A stretch of 64,000 nt of DNA from Liolophura sinensis (lineage: Eukaryota; Mollusca; Polyplacophora; Chitonida; Chitonidae), in assembly GCF_032854445.1 (NCBI RefSeq), contig NC_088299.1, positions 12,147,608 to 12,211,607 on the forward strand, given 5' to 3'. The first letter of the stretch is position 1; each line of letters starts with the position of its first letter. Both the position numbers and the translations under genes were made by a program. This document shows positions 1 to 11,343 of the stretch, piece by piece. Below the pieces are notes generated by a model. It had not been told where the DNA came from. It saw only the letters and a program-made list of their open reading frames with translations, and did no database searches.

Positions 1-47
1 CGTAAACTAAAAAGATTGTCCAATTGATATTAAAGACTATTGTTACT

Positions 48-275
48 AGATTTTCATATGGTGTCAATTATGTATTTTATATTTGTATTAACGTAAAGAA
101 TTATTGTATGGCTTTATGTTTATATCCATATGTGAATAAATTATGCATGTACATATGTTACCAGTTAGGTTATTAGATTTCATATGGGTGTCTACTATGT
201 ATTTTATATTGTATCAAGGTAAAGAATTATTGTATGTTCATATGTGGGTATACACATACGAGTTAATTTTGTATT
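48..275. repeat. Diverged direct duplication, offset about 127 bp
   Basis: Two AT-rich segments beginning with AGATTT (48 and 175) share the same order of motifs: TTCATATGG, TATGTATTTTATATT, GGTAAAGAATTATTGTATG or a close form, then CATATGTG. Small indels separate the copies. It is a simple local tandem duplication with no coding potential seen. Confidence 0.7.
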
Positions 276-1894
276 TTTATATACTAATATGGTCTTATTT
301 TTAACAAAGATGTAGGAATAAGTGTGTATTACTTGTCATGCTCGATGCGTAAGATTTATTAGGTACATTGTGGAAACCAGTTCAAACTGCAGGCTTCGCC
401 TTAATTTGAGTTTTGTCTAACTATCAGTAGTCCTATGGTTACCATGTCCAGTCAGACGCTGATTGGAGATTAGGTCACCATAGGGAACACAACACAAGCG
501 TAACCTGAAGGGACACGTCGTGGTTAACAACTGTTCTCTGTGTCTTTAAAAGGACAGCCAGCAGTGAACACTTGACTCACAAACCGGACTGCCCAATAAA
601 GAGAAGAACTAACGGTCAACACGGTGTTTTCCCTTCAGATTGTTATACAGAACACAACAGTTGTTTAAACCAAATACTGTGGAAAATATCAGATATGCCT
701 CCGAGTCTAAAGACATTGGCAATGCTTTCACATGGTCAACAGTGCTTAAATGGATAGCCTATTACTATAGTTAACCTTTGGCGGAGCACGCTGGATTCTG
801 GCCGACAAATCACGGCCATATGCAGTTATCGGGACATTGGAAGCGCCTACTCAGTTCAGTCGATAGCTTCTCGTCAAAACGGACGTTGTGTGATTCGCAG
901 TGATATTTTTAGCGTATATTTTTGAAGATGCTATATACCCTTGAGTTTTGTTTAAAAAAATCCATCGACGCAAATCCAGTCGAAATTTTGCTGTTATTTT
1001 AGATTAGCCCGAATTGTCATATTCCACGACATATCAGCCTCCGTCTGTGCACATGGTACCGTTCTAAGTCCGTGATAAAGTTTCCAAAATTTATAAAGCG
1101 GTTGACATTATAATTTTTGAATGTGAAAATCATTTTAACATATAAATAATGCAACTAGGGGTCTGATATTTCCTGAAAAGCTATAATTTAAGCAATTCAA
1201 GCAAAACGAACCGAACAATCTGGCAATCGATACCAAACAGTCATTGCTCACATATATTCTGGGAGACTTTAATTTGAGTATGAGCAGTCAAATGCGAGAT
1301 AGTGGTATTCAACTGTGAAAATATTCAAATGTATGAAGTTCCTCACATACCTTCCTCAAGGCCTGTTTTACTGATCTTGATGGCAAAAGACGGCAATGTA
1401 AAATGTTATAAGGTCGATGAGTTAATGAAGAAGGTAGGGTCGATCCAACAGTTCAGGGTGGTGGCATTGACGGCTTAATTGACAATACAGCCGTGGTCAG
1501 TGCATGCGATCTATACCACAATCCACTGGGATTGTACATTCATCTCGCTAAACTCAGTCGCTATTTATCGCATTTCATTAAATCAGTCCGTAACTGATCA
1601 ATGATAAATAAGCTATGACTTGGTGTTGACGTGTACAAGAATTATCATATCCCCAGATTAATGGTGGAATATGTTTGCGGTCGATCAGCTGGTCGAATGT
1701 AAGGACTTTCCAAGTGCACAGGCGGATTGTGGAAGTGTACAAACAACACACATTAGATCTAACCGATAGATTTATAAATGGAAAAGAATTTGTGTGTGTA
1801 AAAAATCCTGATTTAGGCCTAAGCTTGCACTTTTCCTCAATCTATAATTATCCGTGTCATGTCAGCACCGCTGCCATTAGAATCTGGCGAATAT
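276..1894. other. Noncoding single-copy stretch
   Basis: No recognisable gene, repeat or RNA. Frames here are short (61 codons at most) and resemble no protein known to me. Composition is AT-rich with a somewhat GC-richer patch near 770-870. Confidence 0.4.
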
Positions 1895-2045
1895 ACAACA
1901 TAATGAACCTTAACAACTTAATCAACGTGAACAGCATAATCAATGTAAACAACATAGTCAACATGCACAATTTAACCACCGTAAACATCTTGAACAATAG
2001 AATCAATGTAGCCAGCATATAATCACCGCAAAGAACATAATAAAC
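1895..2045. repeat. 18-bp-period minisatellite (first locus)
   Basis: Degenerate tandem copies of an 18-bp unit close to AACAACATAATCAATGTA. The period is a multiple of 3 and the unit is stop-poor, so it creates an Asn/Ile-rich reading frame (about 115 codons, 1675-2022) that I regard as an artefact. The same unit recurs at 3280-3740. Confidence 0.75.
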
Positions 2046-2616
2046 GTGTACTGTTACCTCGTAAGGATAAGCTATGATTGGTTTGCTTTAGGACTTTTCT
2101 CTCTACGGAAGTAAGTTTTGTCTGCTAGCCGCTCTTTACGAGTCAGTCTCAATTCTGTAAGACGTACTGGAAGCTAGAGACAATGTGATCTCCTCAGTAG
2201 CAAACGGCGTGGGTGAAGGAAAGTTTCCTCCCAACATTACTGTCTATTTTTGAATTGCTGTCAGCGATCTTGTTTCCGTTGGATTTGTATAAATTTCAGA
2301 TAGCCTGAGTATTTATGCTGAGCTTTCGTTTGTGTTATTATATACCACTAGGCCTTACTGACCACTAGCGTGGCGAAAAGTGACCTTTTCCCCAATGCTT
2401 TAACATTGGACGGCGATTTTGTTTTAGACGCGAAAGGGTGGTCATGTGACATCCAACTTCCGACCAGTCTTACAGAATGCAACGATTCGTCTTATTTCAC
2501 GTAATTTTTTGTTAAGATGCAGAATGCACAGTGTAAGTACATATCGTCAAGTTGTTTAGTAATTGATGTTTTAAAACAGATGTATGTTCTAACTTGACAT
2601 TCATTTCTTTTAACGC
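2046..2616. other. Noncoding stretch
   Basis: Nothing recognisable. Only short frames. Confidence 0.35.
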
Positions 2617-2778
2617 TCTCCGGCCGTAAGTGGGAAGGTCTGACAGCAACCTGTGGATGGTCGTGGGCTTCCTCCGGTCTCTGCCCGGTTTCCTCCCACC
2701 ATAATGCTGGTCGCCGTCGTATAAATGAAATATGCTTGAGCACGGCATACAACACCAATCACATAAATAAATAAATCA
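2617..2778 (+). mobile_element. SINE family A, 3' portion
   Basis: Contains the family-A body seen many times in this window: CTCCGGCCGTA, GGGAAGGTCTG, CAGCAACCTG, GGATGGTCGTGGG, CGGTTTCCTCCCACCATAAT, GCCGTCGTATAA, then an ACACCAAT...AAATAAATAAAT tail. The tRNA-like head (seen in the copy at 5312) is missing, so this copy is 5'-truncated. SINEs of this type are common in molluscan genomes; that is from memory and was not searched. Confidence 0.85.
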
Positions 2779-3279
2779 TTCCTTTTAACGTAAATTGTCT
2801 ATATATCTTCACTGAGCTCTACAAGAACGACACCGATTTATCGTTGATTTTAGTGTATGTTGATGTAGCCCGAAAACTGTACTGTTAGTGTTCAGCGATG
2901 TTTACAATTACTAGATTTGTTCATACGACATTTGTTCATAGATGGCATACGTTCATTTAAGTTTCACCGTGAGTAAATAGATACACTTTTCGGCCGTGTA
3001 AATATACAAATTGCAGCTGTAAGCGTGAACAAATTATTGCAAACCGATTTGTACATGTAATTTCTGACACCTCTACGCCTCATAATGTTTGTAATGCTTA
3101 CGTTTTTCTTCAACCCGTAGGTTTTTACCCTAATAAATCTGTTGGGAACAGTAGAGGATCTTCAGACAAAGTAAAACTGAACTTATTGTCACGCACTGGA
3201 GGCCTTTCCGTGTGCTGATTTGAAAGGTGGGCCGGTGGTTAGTTAACTTATAAATTCTCTGGGAGTGACGCGGTATAAT
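2779..3279. other. Noncoding stretch
   Basis: AT-rich DNA with no gene or repeat that I can support. Confidence 0.35.
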
Positions 3280-3740
3280 CCTACACAACACAATCATCAT
3301 AGATAATTTAATCATCGTAAGCAACGCAATCAGCTTAAACAACATAATCAATGTAACCGGTATGTAATCAACGCAAACAACATAATCAGCATAAAAATCA
3401 TAATCAACCTAAGCATAATATTCATATAGAGCATATTCAAGGTAAAGAAGAAAATAATGTAAACAGCACAAGTACCAACTGTAAGGAACATATTCGATAT
3501 AAGCCATGCAATCAACGTCAGCAATATAGTTTAGCGTAGTATACAGTCAAAGTTAATAACACAATCAATGTAAGCAATATAGTTTAACGTAGTATACAGT
3601 CAATGTTAATAACACAATCAACGTAAGCAATATAGTTTAGTGTAGTATACAATCAAAGTTAATAACGCAATCAACGTAAGCAATATAGTTTAACGTAGTA
3701 TACAATCAAAGTTAATAACGCAATCAACGTGAAAGCATAA
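3280..3740. repeat. 18-bp minisatellite grading into a 53-bp tandem repeat
   Basis: The left part repeats an 18-bp unit like that at 1895-2045. From about 3521 the array changes to a 53-bp unit, anchored by GCAATATAGTTT at 3521, 3574, 3627 and 3680, with CGTAGTATACA and GTTAATAACGCAATCAA in each. 53 is close to 3 x 18, suggesting that three diverged 18-mers were re-amplified as one unit. Confidence 0.8.
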
Positions 3741-3779
3741 TCAAATTTTTGATTAATTTGATTATGTTCCCCCCCCCCC
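3736..3779. repeat. Perfect 12-bp inverted repeat plus C11 tract
   Basis: CATAATCAAATT (3736-3747) and AATTTGATTATG (3755-3766) are exact reverse complements around a 7-nt spacer, and a run of 11 C (3769-3779) follows. The hairpin uses the last minisatellite unit as its left arm and marks the right edge of the array. Confidence 0.8.
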
Positions 3780-3875
3780 TTCCATATCGTCCCACTCGTC
3801 CCCCAACGCAAAGCAGCAGACAATGGACCTTATTGCGTGGTCAGAGCTGGGATAATTTTTGAATTTGAAATTTGT

Positions 3876-3985
3876 GTGAAGGTCTGTCAGCAACCTTCGG
3901 GTTTCTCCGAGGGTCTTTCGCTGTCGTATTTTAAACATTCTTGAATATGGCGTAAAACATCAGATAAAAAAATGAATAAATTTGA
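3876..3985 (+). mobile_element. Degenerate SINE family A fragment
   Basis: GAAGGTCTGTCAGCAACCTT, GCTGTCGTATT, ATTCTTGAATATGGCGTAAA and an AAATGAATAAAT tail match family A in order, with internal deletions. The head is absent. Confidence 0.65.
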
Positions 3986-5311
3986 ATTGGATGTCAACCC
4001 TAGAATATCGCCAATCTTCAATGCATCACTGAAAACTGTTGAGAGCTTCTTGTGTTACCAGCTTTATTTTCTATTTATACATGTCATTTCTTACATATTC
4101 CTTTGGGAACTGGTGTTCTAAGCTCTTGCTGTTATCAACGAGGGCGGTCCCTTTATACCCCCTTTCTATAGTCTTATATGGATGTTGGACGGTTAGGTTC
4201 AGGGACAGTAGGTTTGCTCTGAAGAGGACAAATATGCACGTCTTAATGCAGCGCTGATTATGGGTGCCTTCGCATCCTGCAAAACCGGACGTCATGAAAA
4301 CAGTCAACTGGCTTGTCTGAAGTCGTCAGATAAGCCCAATACTTAAATGTCATGCAACTTGTTATAACGATGTATATTTTGGTAGCCTGCGTTATGTTGT
4401 GGATTTCTGCTCGGGTTCACGAAGATGGACCGTTTTGGCGGATTCGCTTGAAACGGCATCATCCTCTGGCGACCAAATAAACAAAAAGATGTTGTGAACG
4501 CTAGGCGGAAAGTAAGTCTGGCCTGTGAACCAGTCGTCCTGATGGATCTCTAGAGGATAGTCTGACTTCATCCCATTGCAATATGCATGACTCGTTTACC
4601 AAACCCTCAACATAGCCCGTCCCTTGAGAATAACACCAGGCCTAAGCGAATACATAAACAATCTTTATGGTTATTTTATTGAATAGGTTGCCATGCGCTG
4701 CGCATGCCTCGAGTTCGTCTTTTGGTGGCCCCGGGAGAAGATATGTCATATATCATGGTTTTATGACGACGGGTATGAGCGCTTAATTGAGTTGGGAAAA
4801 TGGAGTATCGGTAACTAGGCCTCCGATAAGGCACATGGGTGAGGTGGACGGCGAGGCGGAAAGCCGGACTAGCTGGGTAATGTCTGTCTTGTCTCGACAG
4901 CTCGGTTATCAGTCATCGAAGAGAATCGTGTCTTCCCTCATCCCGTAGATTGAGAGAGCTGACAAGGTGGACACGAAAACACTCGAAGTAAAATTTGCCT
5001 GTTTGCAGTAGCTTAGTTGCCTTTTGTGACACATTTGTGTACCACACGTAATCCATAATGGGCGTTTGGGGGCAATAATGGCACGCAATTTCTAACACAA
5101 GTTTTGGCACAAACAACCAAAGAACTTAGAAGGTATAGGCTTGCACAAAGTAACAAATTAGAAAAAAAGGCATGTAAATAGAACCAGACAACTGTTTTAA
5201 GTGATGCAACCAGGATGTGCAACAAATGTTGTATAAGTACGTAATTTTAACCAATATCCAAATCACCATTCTAGTTTATGTTGTCTTTTATCAAACATAT
5301 GGATCTCTACG
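3986..5311. other. Noncoding single-copy stretch
   Basis: Several frames of 67-78 codons on both strands, none with recognisable protein character. A moderately GC-rich patch lies near 4690-4900. No gene assigned. Confidence 0.4.
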
Positions 5312-5560
5312 GACCTTCGTGGCCCAGTAGTTAGCTTGTTAATGAAGCACAATGCCATAGGAACCTTCCACCAATGCGGTCGCTGTAGGTTCAAGTCCAG
5401 CCTATGCTAACTTCCTCTCCGGTCGTAGGTTGGAAGCTCTTCCAGCAACCTGCAGATGGTTGTGGGTATCCCACCGTAATTTTGACCGCAGTTGTATAGG
5501 TTAAATATTCTTGAGTATACGGCGTAAACTAGCAATCCAATATAAAATAAATGAATAAAA
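5312..5560 (+). mobile_element. Near full-length SINE family A
   Basis: The most complete copy. The tRNA-like head is CGTGGCCCAGTAGTTAGC (A-box-like), then CACCAATGCGGTCGCTG and GGTTCAAGTCC (B-box-like). The body CTTCCTCTCCGGTCGTAGG, CAGCAACCTGCAGATGGTTG follows, then ATATTCTTGAGTATACGGCG and an AAATAAATGAATAAAA tail. A Pol III internal promoter, a conserved body and an A-rich simple tail are the classic SINE layout. Confidence 0.88.
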
Positions 5561-5759
5561 ACATGCATCTCAGTTCATCTTTTATTGCAGCTGTTTATAT
5601 ATCAATCAAGGATGATAACTAACAACTCAAAACAGAAACTATCCCCTGTCGGTGTGACTGGAAATCGTTGTCATTTGCAATGAACAATCTCTAAATCAAG
5701 GATTTACAATTCATATACGCATGTATATACGGGCTGAAACATACATATATTCATGAACG
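5561..5759. other. Spacer between SINE and minisatellite
   Basis: No feature seen; AT-rich. Confidence 0.3.
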
Positions 5760-6530
5760 ATAGAAAAATATATATCACCAGACGGAAATATTGACAAATA
5801 ATGACCCAAGACTGAAATATTGACAAATGCATGGCACAATGCACAATTACTGACCACCAGGTGTCACAAGACAAATACTCAAGACTGAAATATTGACAAA
5901 TACATGACACAAGACTCAAATATTGACAAATACATGAAACAAGACTGAAATACTGACAAATATGTCACAACACTGAAATGTTGACACATACATTGCACAA
6001 GGGTGAAATATTGACAAAGAAATGCCCCAAGATTGGAAAATTGTCACAAGAATGAAATATTGAAAAAAAATGACACAAGACTGGAATACTGACAAATGCA
6101 TGTTACAAGACTTAAATATTGACAAATAAATGGCACAAGGCTGAAATAGTGACAAATACATAACACAGGAGTGAAATATTGACAGATATGTGACACAAGA
6201 CTGAAATATTGACAACTACACATCACAAGATTGAAATATTGACAAATACATGACACAAGACTGAATTATTGACAAGTACATGCCATAGGATTGAAATATT
6301 GACAAATAAATGTCACAGGACTGAAATACTGAACGATGTTTGTCACAGAATTGAAATATTGGTTAATTCATGTCGCAGACATATTGCTGCGTGATGCATG
6401 ATGAAGGACAGGAACATATTAGCAAACGTAGGTTATAGGACGGAAATATTGAAATATTCGTAAAACAGGACTGAAATATTGTGAATTTTGTGTGTGTGTA
6501 AGTTAAAGATTGACAAATGCGTGTCACCAG
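5760..6530. repeat. 30-bp-period minisatellite
   Basis: About 20 or more copies of a unit near CACAAGACTGAAATATTGAC followed by AAATACATGA. The period is a multiple of 3, so the minus strand shows apparent repetitive reading frames of 70-99 codons in two frames. These lack protein character. The array decays past about 6360. Confidence 0.88.
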
Positions 6531-8139
6531 AGAACAACATTTTATTTGGTTAACTCTGAGCTCTGAGAAAAAAAATGCATCCACCAGTCCGCGGGCTCTT
6601 TTTCTGTTTCCATCGTTGCACACATCGACTTATTGATTGGTTAATTGATTGACGATGACATCCATATTAAAATTCGGTAAAAAAATTGTGTGTGTGTGAC
6701 ATCTTAAGAGTGTTTATCATATAGGCTTTCAGCAATTTAACGAAATAATGATCAAGTAGATGGCTTGTTCGAGTCCAACATAACTATAAAGCTGACATAT
6801 TCCATTAGTGGCTAGAATAGATGGTTGTAAACATGTGCAAACTGCAACAGCAGACACTGTGTTTCCGATGTAGTCAGTGTTTAATGAACTGTGTAACAGA
6901 TACATACACGGTCTGTACCCTTATTATCACTAACATACTGAATCTAAATGTGCAAAACCACTTCCATAAATACTTGGGTGCTGTTAATCTTAATTAACGC
7001 AATCCAATTAAAATCCGAGTAGATTCACGAAAAATGCAGCCATCGTCATTTTACCCTGCATTTATGTACGATGGTAGAGAATGAATATGCACGCCATGCA
7101 CCATTCATAAAACACCACGGGAAGAAACTAAAGCGGGATGACATTTCTGGCCATCCATAACTTTTGGCTTTTGAATCAGCATCAATGAATCGCAATTTGA
7201 TTTTCCGCTTAATTGACAACTGGGGCCATCTTTCGGTATAATAACGATCAAGGGAGGCTATCGGGCGTCCTGGAGGACCGAAAGGGCGATACGAGTGACT
7301 GTATCAGTGTGAATCCCGCGGGTGGCACTCGGCGGATTCTCTCTGCGTTAGCCCCTGGGGTGTCGTCCTGATATCAGATAACCTGACCGCAAGCCTAGAT
7401 TGATTATTGCTTCAGCTCTAATTGAAATTAATTAGAGAATCATGCAGAGAATGCTTGAAAACAATTAATGCGCATGGAAAAGTTGCGAGGCCTATATATT
7501 TTATTTTCTGCTTGTCCGAGTGCTGTTCGGTGCGTACGTACTCCAGGGATTTGTGTTAATATTCACATTTGTGACGGAAATACTGAAAAAAGTGTGGAGA
7601 GACCGTGTGAGTAAGCTTCTGAACAGCCGATTTGTGGATTTGCGAACACATTTTGCGACTTGCATGTTCTATTTTTTTTTTACCGCCATAGTAAGAATTT
7701 TTCAGTTATACAAAGACACGGACAGTTTTATGACCATTCATGTAAATTCTTAACATTAATTTATAGCAATCTAGAAATTCTCAGGATCGAACCTGAACTT
7801 AGAGAAGTAAAAGTGGGGGTGAATCTGAATTACAGCACAGAGAGTAAAACCAGAGCAGTGACGACAGTATGATAGTTTGGCAAACGGTCACAGCTAGCCA
7901 GTGAAATACTGCCTTCTGTCAATTTATCTCAGGTAACCGATTATACACCTAATTTGAATGTGGTATAACGTTTCCTGATCAAGAGAAGCAGCAAACTGCT
8001 AGTGAACCTTCTTAGCCTAATCTCTCGTGTGACACCCTCGGCCTGTCTTAGCTGATTTCTGAGAATAGAAAAGCGGCGCTGTAAATACAGTTGGTGGAGT
8101 CGAGTTTGGAACGCAGATAGCCCCTCAAGTTGCTCTCTA
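6531..8139. other. Noncoding stretch with a possible regulatory patch
   Basis: No gene seen. A GC-richer, repeat-free patch (about 7190-7480) contains an inverted repeat, CTCTAATT (7416-7423) and AATTAGAG (7430-7437), with two TAATT homeodomain-type cores. Whether it is conserved cannot be judged from one genome. Confidence 0.35.
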
Positions 8140-8235
8140 ACAGACATCCGATTACCAGCCGTCAACCAAAATGGACGTTTTAGGTCTATAACGCAAGGTC
8201 ACTTCTCCAAAACGTGGCGTTCAACACAAACCTCC
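8140..8235 (-). mobile_element. Dispersed repeat family C, end fragment
   Basis: GTCAACCAAAATGGACGTTT, AGGTC...AAGGTCACTTC and ACGTGGCGTTCAACAC match, in reverse orientation, the right end of the longer copies at 26039 and 34060 (GTTAAACGTC ... GAACGTCCATTTT). The element class is unknown; no coding sequence is visible in any copy. Confidence 0.55.
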
Positions 8236-8353
8236 AAAGAACCAAGAGAATATAGAAAATTACGATTTAAACACGTGTTTTTACAAAGCAATCGCACTGG
8301 ATAAGAATGTAACGCAATTTAATTACGCGTAATCGTAGTAATTGGCGTAAGAA

Positions 8354-8375
8354 TGACGTCGCAAGAATGACGTCA
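8354..8375. promoter_or_regulatory. Two CRE-like sites in a 14-bp direct repeat
   Basis: GAATGACGTCGCAA and GAATGACGTCATCC lie head to tail. The second contains the perfect palindromic CRE TGACGTCA (8368-8375), the first TGACGTCG (8354-8361). This is the CREB/ATF consensus. No TATA box or gene was found next to it. Confidence 0.35.
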
Positions 8376-10098
8376 TCCGAGTTGATGTGGTCAACAGTTC
8401 AGGACACTGTTCTTACAGTACTTGAAAACACGGACAAATGGCGACATATGTGGTCTAGAAATGTACAGGCGGAACTTTTAGAACGATGCCTTGCGCATAA
8501 ATGAATACATTGCTCTGACATTTCGACCAAAGGCCAACTTTATATTTAACGACAATGAATCTGTCCGTAAATTTTCCGCGTTCCGGTTTTATACGGCTTT
8601 TTGATGAGGGTGTTTGTATAGTTTGTCTGCAGAAGCTGTGTGGAGGCGCCATGGACGCCAGATCTCCATACACACACGATCTGTTTAACAGGAAAATGGG
8701 CAGACTGGATGATAGCTAATCCACACTTTTCACCAAAAACAACTCCACTGGGGTCTTAGATATCGCGTCTCATTGACGCCTGTTGGTCCAGTCTCTGGCT
8801 TTGATTAAGTTTATTGATTATAGCTGGGACGTTGATTATATGGATTAGTGCCGCCTGGCCCAAATTGACCCGGCCGTCTCCCGACACAGTTATCGATCGC
8901 TGTTGTCTGGCTGGCGAGTCGACCGCTGTCAGAAACCACCAGTGGCAATATTACACCATCGATTTTACCATAAACTCGCCCGACTGGACAGCCGCTCGGC
9001 GGGTCAGTCGACTCGCTCTGTAAATGCAACGATAAAAGCTCGTTTGCCTTTCCCATAAATCAGGAAATCACCCCTCTGCTTGGACGTCTGCCGTTCGTCA
9101 GTGACCTACCAGTCCTTTCCCGCCACGCCAGAGTATTGCAGCCCCGTGGATGTTTATGTCTGTACCTCAGTCCTGTTTCATTCTAGTCATCGAATATTCC
9201 TAATACAGGCTTTAAATTATTCGATGCCAAATGTTTAGTCAGTAGTGGTCACGTAACTGAATTCTTTATAAATAAAGCGTTAATAAGTTATCTGGCGCTA
9301 CCAAACTGAATCAGCATTTCGAATTTGATTATGGAGCTATTCCAGGGTATGTTACTGAGATTTCTCATTCTAATGTGTTTGTGAAACGAATAAGAACATT
9401 TATTAAGGTATGACAGAAATATTTTGTGGCTAAATACGCCATGGGTATACATACCTTATGCACTCTACCTGGTATGTTTGCATTGTAAATTTAAATGTAG
9501 AGAAAAATATGTCGGGCAATTCATTAAAATAAAATTTTAACAAATGCCTTTATAGCTTAGTCTTCGTAGGCGCAGATGTTTGTTGATATCATCTTCCTGT
9601 AGAAGAGTTCACACGGATGAACTGTCAAATGCAAGATACCAGCATTCCCGGGATTTAGTGGAGAATAGAGACAATCCCGTTCTTGGTCGTACAAAGATGG
9701 TAGAAATAAATGTTTTTATACCCACATATACTAGGACATACACATAGATCAGTCCAGGAAACGAAAAATGAAATACCAAGAATACGTAATCACCACTAAA
9801 CGTTTTTAACTCAAAGTGCCTTAAGGTTTGGACAGATAAACTGTTGAGCTGACAATCTGGGATTTAATGTCCAGTTTTAACTTTCGTCTATCCTCTTGGA
9901 AACCACTGATATAATATGTTTAATAGATTTAATCTATAATGCTGAATGTATCTGGTCTGCTGGAGTGCTTGGCCCCGGGCCCAGTTAGTGAGTGTTCAAT
10001 GTTCAAGCGAGAAGGTATTGAATTTTAGAAGAAGCAACAAAGTACTAAATGGACTATAAAAAACTCTCGTATATTGTTAGTCAGTTACCCACTCCACC
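8376..10098. other. Noncoding stretch
   Basis: Overlapping frames on both strands around 8811-9056 reflect a GC-richer block (about 8840-9130) and do not look like protein. Nothing else recognised. Confidence 0.4.
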
Positions 10099-10148
10099 AA
10101 TCGATGAATCAATCGATGAATCAATCGATGAATCAATCAATCAATCAA
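10099..10148. repeat. 12-bp microsatellite-like repeat
   Basis: Tandem AATCAATCGATG units followed by AATC repeats; about four copies. Confidence 0.85.
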
Positions 10149-10394
10149 CCCTTGAGTCGGATGAGCAATTATGTTCTGTATCAGTTCTCATTAAGCCTTT
10201 TTTCATTGTTTATTTATTCGTTCGTTTGCTTTTAGTCTTCATTCATTGAGTGTGTATTAGTATGTCACTTAGTTATTTAGCTGGTCACAGCTGTGGGATT
10301 TTCCTCTTTTGGATTTGGTGAAATTCTTCTTTTTTTTATATCGGTTCAGTTTGTGTTTTTTTATAACCTATTTATAACCTATGCGTAAGAAGAG

Positions 10395-10490
10395 ACATTC
10401 GTGCATCAGTCGTCAACCAAAATCGTTCCAGGTCAATAACTGAAAGGTCAATTCCAAACATAACGTTTAACAGTAATATTCATGTACAAT
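10395..10490 (-). mobile_element. Dispersed repeat family C, second end fragment
   Basis: GTCGTCAACCAAAATCGTTC, CAGGTCAATAACTGAAAGGTCA and ATAACGTTTAACAG parallel the fragment at 8140-8235 and the right end of the copies at 26039 and 34060. Confidence 0.5.
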
Positions 10491-10574
10491 GACAAAATTA
10501 TGAGGTGTCTTTTTATATTATGTTATTATATATCCCTACCTGCCTTATCCCCCACGCTGTATAAAGTTAGATAG

Positions 10575-10825
10575 TGTGTGACAGTGCGTGAGTTAGCTAA
10601 TTAGGTAGTGAGTTAGTAAATTGCGGTAGTTAATTCGTTAGCGACTTAGTAAGTTACTGTAGTTAATTCGTTAGCGAGTTAGAAAGTTACATTAGTTAAT
10701 TCGTTAGCGAGTTTGTAAGTTACAGTAGTTAATTCGTTGGCGAGTTAATAAGTTACAGTTGTTAATTAGTTAGCGAGTTGGTAAGTTACAGTAATTAATT
10801 AGTTAGCAAGTTAATTGTTACAATT
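10575..10825. repeat. 33-bp-period minisatellite
   Basis: GTTAC anchors recur at 10653, 10686, 10719, 10752, 10785 and about 10818, exactly 33 bp apart. Unit parts are AGTTAATTCGTTAGCGAGTT and GTAAGTTACAGT. About seven copies. Confidence 0.9.
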
Positions 10826-10932
10826 ATCAATTGTTCTTGATGCATGATGTGCAGAGCGATGTTGTTGCTGTACACCGACCCGATTTTTTTAAAGGAGTTC
10901 AGTCTTCCCGAAAATGTGTCCTTCTTTTCCAG

Positions 10933-11143
10933 CTTGGTGTCAGAAGGCTTGGAAGAGCTTCTGGAAGCGGAAGAGCGCACATCGAGATGGCAAAAGATAT
11001 ATTCGGAAAGAAGAAGAGAACAAATCGAATTAGCACCGGAAGACAAAGCGACCACGTGTTCAGATTGTAGTGCTTGCGACCATGTCGACCTGTTCACATC
11101 TCCGAGCCAGTCGTCAAACGCCACTCATAAACAACAAAGATAG
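10933..11143 (+). CDS. Possible 3'-terminal coding exon, unknown product
   Basis: A frame ending with TAG at 11141-11143 has protein-like composition: an acidic/basic helical stretch (EGLEELLEAEERTSRW...), then a Cys/Ser-rich C-terminus (CSDCSACDHVDLFTS). It opens directly after a strong acceptor-like tract, CTTCTTTTCCAG (10921-10932), and a consensus AATAAA (11337-11342) lies about 195 bp after the stop. Acceptor + open frame + stop + poly(A) signal in order is what a last exon looks like. I do not recognise the family, and no upstream exon was found within the window. A chance frame of this length or an exon remnant is also possible. Confidence 0.25.
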
Positions 11144-11336
11144 GAACACTGAAAACCAAAGGAGACACGGAATCGGACTTAAGTCTCGCCTCTTATGTCC
11201 GGTGACTCTTAGGCTTTCACGTTTGATGACTCGCTGTAGAGAAAAGCCATTTCCTGCACAGCGAGTCCAACGGAGATGCCATCTTTTGGCATCGCTGGGA
11301 TTAAGTCAAAGTGCCACTCCTTATCTGTAGCAGTTA

Positions 11337-11342
11337 AATAAA
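11337..11342 (+). terminator. Candidate polyadenylation signal AATAAA
   Basis: Canonical hexamer about 195 bp after the stop codon of the possible exon ending at 11143. AATAAA is frequent by chance in AT-rich DNA, so it only supports that exon weakly. Confidence 0.25.
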
Positions 11343-11343
11343 A

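Noticed and set aside
1675-2022. 115-codon Asn/Ile-rich frame
   Set aside because: Its second half is the 18-bp minisatellite and its first half resembles no protein.
5312-5405. Functional tRNA gene
   Set aside because: A- and B-box-like motifs are part of SINE heads repeated through the window; no cloverleaf with paired acceptor arms was seen.
5704-6256. Repetitive minus-strand frames over the 30-bp array
   Set aside because: The period is a multiple of three, so any stop-free unit gives a long frame; two frames are open at once.
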